Source: CAIKZZ01 sp036742455
Lineage (GTDB): Bacteria; Pseudomonadota; Gammaproteobacteria; Steroidobacterales; Steroidobacteraceae
Direction: 5' to 3'
DNA: 64,000 nucleotides
Assembly: GCA_036742455.1 (NCBI GenBank)
Contig: DAINQU010000007.1
Span: 1-64,000 of the forward strand
The notes under the pieces are model-generated. The model ran no database searches. It was not told where the DNA came from and saw only the letters and a program-made list of their open reading frames with translations. Every line of letters starts with the position of its first letter. The first letter of the stretch is position 1. The position numbers and the translations under genes are program-made. Of the stretch, positions 24,799-33,279 are shown piece after piece.

Positions 24799-26121
24799 AT
24801 GAACGCCACACCGAAGACCTCTGCCGACACACCCGTCCTGCTCGACGTCGTACACGCTAGCAAGTCGTTTACGAAGGGCGACGGTGGCGATTTGCTCGTG
24901 CTGGATGACGTCAATCTGACCGTTCGGCCGGGTGAGGTCGTCGGTTTGCTCGGTCGGTCGGGGTCTGGCAAATCGACGCTGTTACGATTGATCGCCGGTC
25001 TGTCGAAGCCGTCCGGCGGACGGGTGAATTATCTCGGCAAGCCCGTTACGGGACCCGCCGAGGGCATCTCCATGGTCTTTCAGAGCTTCGCTCTGTTCCC
25101 GTGGCTGACGGTGTACGAAAACGTGGCCTTGGGCCTCGAGGCGATGCATATCGCGCGCGACGAAATTCGCCGCCGTTCACTGGCGGCGATCGATTTGATC
25201 GGGCTCGACGGCTTCGAATCCGCCTACCCCCGGGAATTGTCCGGCGGGATGCGCCAGCGCGTCGGGTTCGCACGAGCGCTCGTCGTGCACCCCAACATTC
25301 TGTTGATGGACGAGCCGTTTTCAGCACTGGATGTGTTGACCGCCGAAACCCTGCGAACGGACTTCTTGGATTTGTGGTCCGACGGCCGTATGCCGATTCA
25401 AGGCGTCATCCTCGTCACCCATAACATCGAAGAAGCGGTGCAGATGTGCGACCGCATTCTCGTGTTCGCCACCAATCCCGGACGGATCGTGTCCGAAATC
25501 GCCGTGACCATACCCCGCCCTCGGGATCGTAACGATCCCGCCTTCGCGGGTTTGGTCGAGCAGATTTACGTCGAGATGACCGCTAAAAAAGGCCGCACCG
25601 CGTCGCGCATTTCGCCGGCCAGTGGCAGTGGCATCGACACGATATTGCCGCGCGTGTCCTCCAACATTCTGGCCGGTCTGCTCGAGACCGTCGCCGCTCC
25701 GCCATTTTCAGGGCGGGCCGACCTTCCAGAGATCGCGTCCGAGCTGACGCTCGAGATCGACGAGCTCTTTCCGGCCGCCGAAACACTGCAGATGCTCCGA
25801 TTCGCCGACCTTGAGGGAGGCGACATCCATCTCCTGCCGGAGGGGATTGCGTTCGCTGGCGCAGAAGTCGACGAGCGTAAGAAACTCTTTGCCCGGCACC
25901 TCCTGGCGTACGTCCCCCTTGCCGCCCATGTGCGCCGGGTGCTTGATGAGCGACGCACGCACGCCGCGCCGTCGAGCCGCTTCCTCGACGAACTGGAAGA
26001 CCACATGTCGCCGGAAGTGGCGGAAGAAACCATTCGGGCGTTGGTCAGCTGGGCGCGTTACGCCGAAATCTTTGCCTACGACGACGAAACGGGCCAGTTC
26101 AGTCTCGAAAACCCCACCTAG
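24799..26121 (+). CDS. ABC transporter ATP-binding protein with AAA-associated C-terminal domain
   Basis: A 440-aa ATPase for the fused permease. The ABC domain (about residues 12-260) has GRSGSGKST, Q-loop VFQSFALFPWL, signature LSGGMRQRVGFARAL, Walker B ILLMDEPFSALD and VTHNIEEAV. The extra C-terminal ~170 residues match the AAA-associated domain found on some nitrate/sulfonate-type ATPases (FADLEGGDIHLLPEGIAF; RRVLDERR). That domain is thought to regulate transport; how is unknown. It is convergent with the radical SAM gene (11 nt between). Confidence 0.88.
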   Translation: MNATPKTSADTPVLLDVVHASKSFTKGDGGDLLVLDDVNLTVRPGEVVGLLGRSGSGKSTLLRLIAGLSKPSGGRVNYLGKPVTGPAEGISMVFQSFALFPWLTVYENVALGLEAMHIARDEIRRRSLAAIDLIGLDGFESAYPRELSGGMRQRVGFARALVVHPNILLMDEPFSALDVLTAETLRTDFLDLWSDGRMPIQGVILVTHNIEEAVQMCDRILVFATNPGRIVSEIAVTIPRPRDRNDPAFAGLVEQIYVEMTAKKGRTASRISPASGSGIDTILPRVSSNILAGLLETVAAPPFSGRADLPEIASELTLEIDELFPAAETLQMLRFADLEGGDIHLLPEGIAFAGAEVDERKKLFARHLLAYVPLAAHVRRVLDERRTHAAPSSRFLDELEDHMSPEVAEETIRALVSWARYAEIFAYDDETGQFSLENPT

Positions 26122-26132
26122 CGGCTGAGGCT

Positions 26133-27218
26133 TCACAGCAAGCTGAGTTGACCGTTGGGGACCGGGCGAAGGAAGGCTGTGACGTCGAGGGGATCGGGCT
26201 CGCCTTTTTCAAAGCCGAGGCGGCGTGCCGTGACCTCAAAGCGCTGCCTCAACATCGCCGCGTACGCACCCGACCCCTGTTGGCGTTGGTGAAAACGACT
26301 GTCGTAGGGCCGCCCGCCATGGCTCTGGGCAAGGATCGCGAAAATGGCTTTGGCACTCTCCGGCCGATGCACCTCGAGCCATTCGCGCACGAGCGGCTCA
26401 ACCTCGAGCGGCAGCCTCAGCAGAATCCAACCGGCACGTGTTGCGCCGGCTCGCCGAGCGGTCCTAAGCAGTTCCTCGAGTTCCTGATCGGTCACGCGCG
26501 GGATCACCGGCGCCACCATCACCGAAACGGGAACGCCGGCATCCGCCAGAACTCGCATGGCCTTTAACCGAGCCTTTGCCGACGCCGCTCGTGGCTCGAG
26601 CGTGCGCTTAAGGCCATCGTCCAGCGTGGTCAGACTGAAGGCAACCCGCGTCAGCCGGTGCCGCGCCAACTCGGCGAGTAGATCAACGTCCCGCTCAATC
26701 AGCGCGCTCTTCGTCAATACCGTCACCGGATGGCGATACGCCCAAAATTGTTCGAGCAGTGCCCGCGTCAATCCCAAGCGTTTCTCAACGGGCTGGTAAG
26801 GATCGGTATTGGCGCCCAGATGTATCGTACGCGGCCGATAACTCGGTCGGCGGAACTCTGCCTCCAGTAACCGCGCCGCATCGGGCTTCCAAAAAATTTC
26901 CGTTTCAAAATCCAGCCCGGCGGACAGACCGAGTCGTGTGTGCGAGGGCCGAGCAAAACAATAGATGCAACCGTGCTCGCAGCCGCGATAGGGATTGATG
27001 GACTGCTCAAACGGCACATCCGGCGACTGATTCCGAGAAACGATGGAACGAGCCTCTTCCCGATGCAGGCGAGTTTCTTTCGGCGGCGTGCCCACCGGAT
27101 CTCGTTCAGGATCGTCTTGCCGCAGGGTCTCGTCGAACTGTCGCAATAAGAATCGGGACGGCGCATTGGAGACCGCTCCGCGTCCGGCGATGGGCGTTTT
27201 TGGGCTGGGCTCCCTCAT
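26133..27218 (-). CDS. PA0069-family radical SAM protein (SplB-like)
   Basis: A 361-aa radical SAM enzyme. The 4Fe-4S motif is GCEHGCIYCFARPSH (CxxxCxxC), preceded by the family segment INPYRGC. The N-terminal KTPIAGRGAVSN motif fixes the start at or near 27218. The family is distantly related to spore photoproduct lyase and is thought to repair or modify nucleic acid; its substrate is unknown. A near-consensus LexA box sits at 27221-27236, 2 nt before the ATG. PA0069 of Pseudomonas aeruginosa is, as I recall, also in the LexA regulon, so SOS control is likely. A TTG at 27242 with GGAG upstream is an alternative start. Confidence 0.87.
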   Translation of the reverse strand: MREPSPKTPIAGRGAVSNAPSRFLLRQFDETLRQDDPERDPVGTPPKETRLHREEARSIVSRNQSPDVPFEQSINPYRGCEHGCIYCFARPSHTRLGLSAGLDFETEIFWKPDAARLLEAEFRRPSYRPRTIHLGANTDPYQPVEKRLGLTRALLEQFWAYRHPVTVLTKSALIERDVDLLAELARHRLTRVAFSLTTLDDGLKRTLEPRAASAKARLKAMRVLADAGVPVSVMVAPVIPRVTDQELEELLRTARRAGATRAGWILLRLPLEVEPLVREWLEVHRPESAKAIFAILAQSHGGRPYDSRFHQRQQGSGAYAAMLRQRFEVTARRLGFEKGEPDPLDVTAFLRPVPNGQLSLL

Positions 27219-27220
27219 GA

Positions 27221-27236
27221 CTGTATAAATATACAG
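27221..27236 (-). promoter_or_regulatory. LexA operator (SOS box)
   Basis: CTGTATAAATATACAG fits CTGT-N8-ACAG and differs little from the E. coli consensus CTGTATATATATACAG. The inverted repeat extends to GACTGTATA/TATACAGTC (27219-27238), 9 bp each side around AA. It lies across the putative start region of the radical SAM gene, so bound LexA would block transcription at the gene's first bases. It also sits in the 33-nt gap behind the MFS stop. Confidence 0.88.
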
Positions 27237-27251
27237 TCTCAAAGATCTCCG

Positions 27252-28466
27252 TCAATGACCGGGAAAGCGGTCTAAACGGCGCAAGGCGGGAAAGGCCGCC
27301 ATCCACACGACGACCACCATCATGGTGAGCACGCCACCGATCACGACGGCTGGCTCAAGACCCCACCATGCCGCCGTCAGGCCCGATTCGAACTCGCCCA
27401 ACTCATTCGATGCGCCGATGAACATTGAACTCACCGCGCCGACGCGCCCGCGCAATGCATCCGGCGTCTCCAGCTGAACCAGTAGGTGGCGCACGAACAC
27501 ACTGACCATATCCGCCGCGCCGAGCACGGACAACGCAGCGAGGGAGAGCGCGAAGTTCCGTGAGACGCCAAAGACGATCGTAGCGACACCGAAGACGGCG
27601 ACACCGCCAAACATGGCAATACCGGCTTTCTGACGGATCGGACGCACCGTCAACACAAGTCCCATCAGCGCAGCGCCGACGCCAGGGGCCGCACGCAACC
27701 AGCCGAGCCCTTGTGGGCCGACCGCGAGCACATCGGAAGCGTATGCCGGCAGCAGTGCGACAGCACCACCAAAAAGCACCGCAAATAAGTCGAGACTCAA
27801 GGCACCCAACACGGGTCGTCGGCGCCAAACGAACGTCAGTCCCTCCACCAAGGACGCCCAACTCGTTCCATTCTCGCCGCGGTCTTGTACCGGCGTCTTC
27901 ATGGCGCAGGCCGCAGTCAACGCCAACAGCATCAAGAGCGCCGTGACCGCGTAAGCCACCGTCGGGCCCCAACCGGCGTACAAGTAGCCTCCGATGGCAG
28001 GACCCACGATGGTGGTGAATTGCCACAGCGAAGAATTGAGGCCGACGGCACTGGCGAATTGCTCGCGCGGGACCACATTCGGTAACACGGCCTGCGACGC
28101 GGGCGCCATCAATGCGCGCGCGACGCCGAAGGGCATCATCACGGCGAAAATCGGCCAAGCGCTGGCCAGTCCATGCGCCGAAAAGCCGACGAGCGCTACG
28201 GAACAGATGAGCTCAAGCAAAAGGCAACCGGCCATGATGAGGCGACGATCGTAGCGATCCGCCAGATGCCCTGCCGGGAGGACACATCCGAGAAACGGAA
28301 GAAACTGCGACAAACCAACCAATCCGAGGTCCAACGGATTGTGGGTCAATGCATAGACTTGGGCGCCAACCGCGACGGTCTGGATCTGTGCGGCGAGTTG
28401 CGCTGGCACGCGGATCGCCAGATAGAGCATGAAGGCCCGTTGCCCCAACAAAGCACGCACCGTCAT
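27252..28466 (-). CDS. MFS transporter
   Basis: A 404-aa protein with 12 hydrophobic segments. The ATG at 28466 forms an ATGA overlap with the upstream hydrolase stop and is chosen over a TTG six codons earlier. The MFS loop 2-3 motif appears as GHLADRYDRRLIMAG. It belongs to the MFS_3/enterobactin-exporter-like group (HNPLDLGLVGLSQFLPF; NELGEFESGLTAAWWG). The substrate is unknown. Co-translation with an alpha/beta hydrolase suggests that the two handle the same small molecule. Confidence 0.88.
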   Translation of the reverse strand: MTVRALLGQRAFMLYLAIRVPAQLAAQIQTVAVGAQVYALTHNPLDLGLVGLSQFLPFLGCVLPAGHLADRYDRRLIMAGCLLLELICSVALVGFSAHGLASAWPIFAVMMPFGVARALMAPASQAVLPNVVPREQFASAVGLNSSLWQFTTIVGPAIGGYLYAGWGPTVAYAVTALLMLLALTAACAMKTPVQDRGENGTSWASLVEGLTFVWRRRPVLGALSLDLFAVLFGGAVALLPAYASDVLAVGPQGLGWLRAAPGVGAALMGLVLTVRPIRQKAGIAMFGGVAVFGVATIVFGVSRNFALSLAALSVLGAADMVSVFVRHLLVQLETPDALRGRVGAVSSMFIGASNELGEFESGLTAAWWGLEPAVVIGGVLTMMVVVVWMAAFPALRRLDRFPGH

Positions 28467-29347
28467 ATCGTCGGTTCTCGCCAAAAATTCTCAATGAGGG
28501 ACGCTAATTCTGCGGGTTCTTCGTGATGCATCATGTGCCCCGCGTTTGGCATGACCGCCAGCGACCACTGCGGATAGCGCGCCTTATAGTGAGCCGGGTC
28601 TCCCGCGGCGCCCAATTCGCGCAGAATGTCCGAGCAACCGCCCATCACGAGCAGCGTTTGGGCGGTCGCGGCGTGCCAACACGCTTCTGCCGCCTCGCGC
28701 GAGTAAAGGACAGGGTTCACTCGCTTATGGGCAGGATCCCACGTGGGCGTGAAGCCGCCTTCGCACGGCCGCAGCCAATGCGTGCCGATATACGTCGCCC
28801 GATCCAACGTGAGGCGGGGATTCCGTCGCATCAGGACCGTTGCAAAGGCTTCAACCGACGGATAAACCGAAAACGTCGGGGGAGATTGCAGCTGATCCAA
28901 CCAGCGACGATATCGGCTAGGTGCCGTTCCGGGGTCTGTGGGGGGCAAACCCACGCCCTCCAAGTTCACGAGTTTCGACACCCGTTCCGGGCGGACGCCT
29001 GCATACAGGGATGCAATGTTGCCCCCCATACTGTGCCCGATGAGCACGGCGGGACTATTCGGAGAGTAGTGCTGGAGGATTGCTTCAAGATCGGCCAAAT
29101 AGTCGGGGAACCAATAGGACGGCCCCGTCCATTCCGATTCGCCAAATCCACGCCAATCCGGCGCAATCCAGTAGCGCTCTTCGTGGAAAGCGTCGATGAG
29201 AAATTGAAACGTATCGCCGCAATCGCCCCAACCGTGCAGGAGAAAGACCGGCTCCGCCCGCGGATCTCCCCACGTTGAGACCTGGTGCGGCACGCCCCGA
29301 AACATCATCCGCGCGGATGTCGGCGGACGCTGGGCTTCATAGTTCAT
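28463..29347 (-). CDS. Alpha/beta hydrolase
   Basis: A 294-aa hydrolase. The ATG at 29347 is preferred over a TTG nine codons earlier. It has the oxyanion strand VFLLHGWGDCGDTF, the nucleophile elbow GHSMGGN (Ser, about residue 110) and catalytic His in NAGHMMHHEEP near the C-terminus, so the triad looks intact. It resembles epoxide hydrolase/haloalkane dehalogenase-like lipases (WRGFGESEW). The substrate is unknown. It is translationally coupled to the MFS transporter. Confidence 0.85.
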   Translation of the reverse strand: MNYEAQRPPTSARMMFRGVPHQVSTWGDPRAEPVFLLHGWGDCGDTFQFLIDAFHEERYWIAPDWRGFGESEWTGPSYWFPDYLADLEAILQHYSPNSPAVLIGHSMGGNIASLYAGVRPERVSKLVNLEGVGLPPTDPGTAPSRYRRWLDQLQSPPTFSVYPSVEAFATVLMRRNPRLTLDRATYIGTHWLRPCEGGFTPTWDPAHKRVNPVLYSREAAEACWHAATAQTLLVMGGCSDILRELGAAGDPAHYKARYPQWSLAVMPNAGHMMHHEEPAELASLIENFWREPTI

Positions 29348-29393
29348 AAAGATCTTTGATGCGCCGTAGCGCAAGCGTGGGCCTTACAAGGCC

Positions 29394-29425
29394 CGTCGGG
29401 CGGTCGGCGAACCGACCGCCCGACG
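29394..29425. terminator. Perfect 14-bp hairpin between the H1-like and hydrolase genes
   Basis: CGTCGGGCGGTCGG, loop CGAA, CCGACCGCCCGACG. It lies 8 nt past the stop of the H1-like gene and 46 nt before the hydrolase ATG. No T-tract follows on the minus strand. It is probably the 3' end of the abundant H1-like mRNA. Confidence 0.65.
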
Positions 29426-29433
29426 AATCATCG

Positions 29434-29742
29434 TCAGGCAGCAGATGCCGCCGAGTCAGCAGCCGCAGCAGGCGCAGCGGCCGGCTTAGCCTTACGAGGC
29501 GCCTTCTTGGCGGCCTTCTTCGCTGGCTTCTTCGCAGCCTTCTTGGTTGCCTTCTTGGCGGCCTTCTTCGCTGGCTTCTTCGCAGCCTTCTTGGCAGCCT
29601 TCTTCGCCGGCTTCTTCGCAGCCTTGACGACCTTCTTGGCAGCCTTCTTAGCGGTCTTCTTTACCGCCTTCTTGGCAACCTTCTTCACGGTCTTCTTGGC
29701 CTTCTTAGCCGGGGCAGTCTTGCCCTTCTTCTTCTTCGCCAT
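29434..29742 (-). CDS. Histone H1-like Lys/Ala/Pro-repeat protein (AlgP-like)
   Basis: A 102-aa, very basic protein starting MAKKKKGKTAPAKKAKK, with AGGAG 5 nt before the ATG. It is built almost entirely of KKAAKKPAKKA-type repeats and ends in an Ala-rich tail (AAAPAAAADSAASAA). Such proteins resemble the C-terminal tail of eukaryotic H1 and include Pseudomonas AlgP and Bordetella BpH1. They bind DNA non-specifically and tune compaction or expression. Repeat number usually varies between strains. It lies downstream of ilvA on the same strand with ~96 nt between. Confidence 0.88.
   Translation of the reverse strand: MAKKKKGKTAPAKKAKKTVKKVAKKAVKKTAKKAAKKVVKAAKKPAKKAAKKAAKKPAKKAAKKATKKAAKKPAKKAAKKAPRKAKPAAAPAAAADSAASAA
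29506..29602 (-). repeat. 48-nt tandem repeat in the H1-like gene
   Basis: Two nearly identical copies lie 48 nt apart (for example CGCTGGCTTCTTCGC at 29521 and at 29569 on the plus strand), coding 16 residues each. Degenerate copies continue on both sides. This is coding repeat DNA prone to slippage, not a CRISPR array. Confidence 0.8.
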
Positions 29743-29838
29743 GACAGCTCCTGTCCATGTGGTTAATACGACCACGCAGCAGCGCGTAGCCGTTGCGCGT
29801 AACTTCACACCATTGCGCGATTCGCGCAAGAGGGTTTT

Positions 29839-31356
29839 TCAAGCTCGGAGGAACATTTGGTAGGCCGGATTGTTCGTTTCTTCAAAAAAATCGAAGCCCA
29901 AGTCATCCAAATGGGCCATGAAATCCTCGTTTGTCGCCGGTGGAACTTGGATACCCACCAGCACTCGACCGTAGTCGGAACCGTGATTTCGATAGTGAAA
30001 AAGGCTGATATTCCAGCGATCGCCGATTGCTGTGAGAAACCGCAGCAGCGCACCGGGACGCTCCGGGAACTCAAACCGGTAGAGCTTTTCGTGATCGACC
30101 GCCGGCGCCGCGCCGCCGACCATATAACGAACATGTAATTTCGCCATTTCGTTGTCGCTCATGTCGACAACCGGGAATCCCGCGTCAGCAATCAGCCGAT
30201 GCACCCGCTTTTGCTCCTCCAATCCGCTCGACAGACCGATGCCCACAAAGATGCGCGCGTGCTGCGTATCGGCGAAACGATAGTTGAATTCCGTGACCGA
30301 ACGGCTGCCCAAGAGGGCGCAAAATCGACGGAAACTACCGGCCGCCTCGGGTATTTCCACGGCAAACAGCGCTTCTCGGTGCTGACCGAGGTCCGCGCGT
30401 TCTGCGATATGACGGAGCCGATCAAAGTTCAGGTTCGCGCCGCAATTGATCGTGACGTAGGTGCCGGTCCGCTGGCCGGTACGGTCGAGCCACTTCTTCA
30501 ATCCCGCGACCGCAAGACCGCCGGACGGCTCCACGACAGAACGAGTGTCTTCAAAAATGTCCTGAATCGCCGCGCAGGTCTCATCCGTCGAGACCAGAAT
30601 GACCTCATCGACGTACTGCTGCGCTAAACGGAATGTCTCGGCGCCGACCCGCTTCACGGCCACGCCGTCGGCGAAAACCCCGACTCTCTCCAGGGTCACG
30701 CGCTCGCCCGCCAGCAGCGAATCGTGCATGCTCGCGGCATCCTCGGGCTCCACGCCCACGATGCGGATTTCGGGGTACAGCGTTTTGACGTAGCTGGCGA
30801 TGCCGGCAATCAAGCCCCCGCCGCCGATGGGCACAAAGATCGCGTCGATCGGGCCGTCATGCTGCCGCAGGATCTCCATCGCGATGGTGCCCTGTCCCGC
30901 AATCACATCCGGGTCGTCGAAGGGATGAATAAACGTGAGGCCGCGCTCCTGCGCTATCCGGCTTGCATAGGCGTACGCCCCATCAAAATCGTCACCGACT
31001 AACTCGATCTGCCCGCCGAGGTCGCGTACGGCCTGCACTTTGATTTGAGGCGTCATCCGCGGCATGACAATCGTTGCCGGAATGCCACGACGACCGGCGC
31101 TCAGGGCCACGCCTTGCGCGTGGTTGCCTGCCGAAGCACAGATCACCCCGCGCGCGGCTTCTTCGTCGGTCAGACGCGCAATGCGATTGGAGGCGCCGCG
31201 CAACTTAAAGGAAAAGACGGGTTGTAGATCCTCGCGCTTGAACAGAACGCGCACCCCGAGTCGTCGGGATAAGCGTGCGGCGTGTTCCAGTGGGGATTCG
31301 ATCGCGACGTCGTAGACGCGCGCCTTGAGAATGCGTTCGAGGTATTCGGAAGTCAT
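29839..31356 (-). CDS. ilvA: Threonine ammonia-lyase, biosynthetic long form
   Basis: A 505-aa PLP enzyme. The ATG at 31356 gives MTSEYLERIL, as in long-form IlvA; the open frame runs 97 codons further upstream without family character. The PLP lysine lies in FSFKLRGASNR, then SAGNHAQGVALSA and the phosphate loop PIGGGGLIAG. Two ACT-like regulatory subdomains fill residues ~325-505, giving allosteric control by isoleucine and valine. It makes 2-oxobutanoate for isoleucine. Acetolactate synthase, the next enzyme, is coded 7 kb away. It probably shares a transcript with the hydrolase-like gene upstream. Confidence 0.94.
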   Translation of the reverse strand: MTSEYLERILKARVYDVAIESPLEHAARLSRRLGVRVLFKREDLQPVFSFKLRGASNRIARLTDEEAARGVICASAGNHAQGVALSAGRRGIPATIVMPRMTPQIKVQAVRDLGGQIELVGDDFDGAYAYASRIAQERGLTFIHPFDDPDVIAGQGTIAMEILRQHDGPIDAIFVPIGGGGLIAGIASYVKTLYPEIRIVGVEPEDAASMHDSLLAGERVTLERVGVFADGVAVKRVGAETFRLAQQYVDEVILVSTDETCAAIQDIFEDTRSVVEPSGGLAVAGLKKWLDRTGQRTGTYVTINCGANLNFDRLRHIAERADLGQHREALFAVEIPEAAGSFRRFCALLGSRSVTEFNYRFADTQHARIFVGIGLSSGLEEQKRVHRLIADAGFPVVDMSDNEMAKLHVRYMVGGAAPAVDHEKLYRFEFPERPGALLRFLTAIGDRWNISLFHYRNHGSDYGRVLVGIQVPPATNEDFMAHLDDLGFDFFEETNNPAYQMFLRA

Positions 31357-31432
31357 GAGGCGAATCTTGCGGCGAAGGCAGGCTCCGCCGCAACCGCCAC
31401 GAAAAGCGTATCGGAGGCGTGACCGCTTGCGG

Positions 31433-32236
31433 TCAGGTGGGGGAATCCAAGAAAGCCCGTAGGCGAGCAGCCACCTCGCCGCTCGCTGACCAGAGCGCAT
31501 CGGCTTCCCAGGCACTCCCATCCAAGGAGCGACCCGCCGGCAAGAGATCCACCACGGCCGGCCGCCGGCGCCCCATATCGAGCGCCAACGTGCGATGCCG
31601 GACTTGGCGCCAGCGCTCGGACGGGGACCACGTGGAGAGCGCCGCATTGGCCTGGGATACGCCGATCGGCCCTCGGAGCGTTTCTGCGAAGCGAAGTGCC
31701 GCCGTGCGTGGCGATTCGCGGCCTACCGCACGCCCACGCACTGCCTGATAGACCTCCACGAGGCCGTCACCGGTTTCATTGGGGGTCCACTGGGGAAGGT
31801 CATGGCCCACGGCCGTCGGGGCGTCGATGAGCACGAGCGATTGCACGACCGCATCTTTCAAGGCCGCGAGCTCCACAGCGACCGCGGCGCCGAATCCTTG
31901 GCCTAATACGTCAATCTCGCGCAAACGCAGACCGCTGACGAGGTCTGCGACCGCAGCCGCATAGTCGGTGACATCTGCCTTTTGACGTAAAGCGTCGGTT
32001 TCGCCGTGCCCCGGCAGGTCGACAGCATAGATGGATCGGTCCGTTGCCATCTCGGCGATCAGGCCGGCGAAGGACAGCGATGTCGTACCGACATCGTGCA
32101 GGCAGATCAGCGGCGTGCGCTCGTCGAAGCCGCCCGTCGATGGAAATGCCGTGCGGACATGCAACTGGCCGCACTGGCTCTCGAAATAAGCGCGGCGCTC
32201 GTTGACGGCCACCCGCGGTGAGGTCTTGGTCTTCAT
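31433..32236 (-). CDS. Alpha/beta hydrolase-fold protein lacking the nucleophile
   Basis: A 267-aa protein starting MKTKTSPRVAV. The fold is recognisable: ICLHDVGTTSLSF (HG-like strand), YAVDLPGHGETD and the nucleophile-elbow segment DVLGQGFGAAVAVEL. At the elbow, the expected G-x-S-x-G reads G-Q-G-F-G, so Ser is replaced by Gly. No His appears in a C-terminal catalytic position either. It is therefore probably not a hydrolase of the usual kind, and may be a binding or regulatory protein. It lies upstream of ilvA on the same strand (76-nt gap). Confidence 0.78.
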   Translation of the reverse strand: MKTKTSPRVAVNERRAYFESQCGQLHVRTAFPSTGGFDERTPLICLHDVGTTSLSFAGLIAEMATDRSIYAVDLPGHGETDALRQKADVTDYAAAVADLVSGLRLREIDVLGQGFGAAVAVELAALKDAVVQSLVLIDAPTAVGHDLPQWTPNETGDGLVEVYQAVRGRAVGRESPRTAALRFAETLRGPIGVSQANAALSTWSPSERWRQVRHRTLALDMGRRRPAVVDLLPAGRSLDGSAWEADALWSASGEVAARLRAFLDSPT

Positions 32237-32486
32237 GGGTTGAAGATTACGATGCGAATCTGACGGGGTGAAGCACCGATTTCTCGTGTCGAGACTCGCG
32301 TCACAGCGACCCCGCAAAAGCGTGACGCAGCGTCGTGAGTTATGTCAGAAAACTGCGGGGTTTACGGATGAGCGTTGCGGCGACCCGCAGAAGTCACTCC
32401 TGCAACGGGCGCTTTCCCGAATAGTGCGTATTTGCGGCGGAGGTCACACTGCCTCCACAGAAAATCAGCCGCACAGGTAGACCGCG
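32237..32486. other. Divergent intergenic region before ompW
   Basis: 250 nt between two divergent genes. I see a GGAG-free leader and no convincing hairpin, known operator or small gene. It must hold the promoters of both ompW and the hydrolase-like gene. Confidence 0.4.
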
Positions 32487-33197
32487 TTGAATACGAAATT
32501 GATGGCCAGCAGCATTTTGATCGGGGCGCTGATCGGTTCGGCGGCGACAGCATCCGCGGACGAGGGCCCCTTTGTTGTGCGCGTACGCGCTTTGGACTTG
32601 CGCCCCGCGAATCAATCCGATGCGATTCCCGCGCTGGGCGTTGCCTCCAACAAAATCGATGTCTCATCCAAGTGGATTCCGGACATCGACTTGGAGTACT
32701 ACTTCGCGCCTCAGTGGTCGACCGAGTTGGTTTTGACCGTACCGCAGGAGCATACCGTCACCGTTGAGGACGTCGGCAGTCTCGGCACATTCAAGCAACT
32801 TCCACCCACATTAACCGCGAAATACCACTTCAACCCGCATGGGGTTGTGAGCCCTTATCTCGGCGCAGGTCTCAACTTGACGCTGATTATGGACGTCAAT
32901 TTGGCGGTCCCTGGGTCGGTGCTGGGTAGCAGCTCGCCCACCCTGACGGCCCATCGCAGCATCACGCCGGTCGCCCGGGCCGCGCCCGGGGATTTGCCGC
33001 TTAGCCTCGACAACCACAGTGTGGGCGCGGCGGTTCAGGCTGGCGTCGACGTGAAGTTGGCGGACCATTGGTATGGCAACGCCGACATCAAATACGTGCA
33101 AATTCGCAGCGACGTCAAACTGTCCGACGGCACCAAAGTCTCGGCCGTTCGAGTGGACCCGCTGTTGGTCGGCGTGGGCGTGGCGTATCGATTCTGA
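32487..33197 (+). CDS. ompW: OmpW family outer-membrane protein
   Basis: A 236-aa beta-barrel precursor. It starts with a TTG at 32487 preceded by an AGG, or with the ATG at 32502, which has no visible ribosome site. The signal peptide ends SAATASA. Barrel features include WIPDIDLEYYFAPQWSTEL, TLTAKYHFNPHGVVSPYLGAGLN and the C-terminal aromatic GVGVAYRF required for outer-membrane insertion. OmpW is an 8-stranded barrel that passes small hydrophobic molecules and responds to oxygen and stress. An intrinsic terminator follows. Confidence 0.92.
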   Translation: MNTKLMASSILIGALIGSAATASADEGPFVVRVRALDLRPANQSDAIPALGVASNKIDVSSKWIPDIDLEYYFAPQWSTELVLTVPQEHTVTVEDVGSLGTFKQLPPTLTAKYHFNPHGVVSPYLGAGLNLTLIMDVNLAVPGSVLGSSSPTLTAHRSITPVARAAPGDLPLSLDNHSVGAAVQAGVDVKLADHWYGNADIKYVQIRSDVKLSDGTKVSAVRVDPLLVGVGVAYRF

Positions 33198-33251
33198 CCC
33201 TTTGTTCGATCACACGGCGCACTCTCCCCCCTTGAGCACGCCGTTCACTGC

Positions 33252-33279
33252 AGCCGGGCGTACACGCCCGGCTTTTTTT
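33252..33279 (+). terminator. Intrinsic terminator after ompW
   Basis: A stem AGCCGGGCG/CGCCCGGCT around a TACA loop, followed by TTTTTTT. The T-run overlaps the msrB stop codon on the other strand. Confidence 0.92.

Noticed and set aside
27219..27238. The inverted repeat as a terminator of the MFS gene or the radical SAM gene
   Set aside because: The stem is AT-rich, the gap is too small and the MFS gene ends on the other side. The 16-bp core fits a LexA operator far better.
29500..29700. Tandem repeats that could suggest a CRISPR array
   Set aside because: The repeats are contiguous, without unique spacers, and encode protein repeats.
29507..29863. A hydrophobic Phe/Ala/Leu repeat frame on the plus strand, resembling a membrane protein
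   Set aside because: It is the complement of the Lys/Ala codons of the H1-like gene (AAG and GCC read backwards). The ribosome site and family match favour the minus strand.
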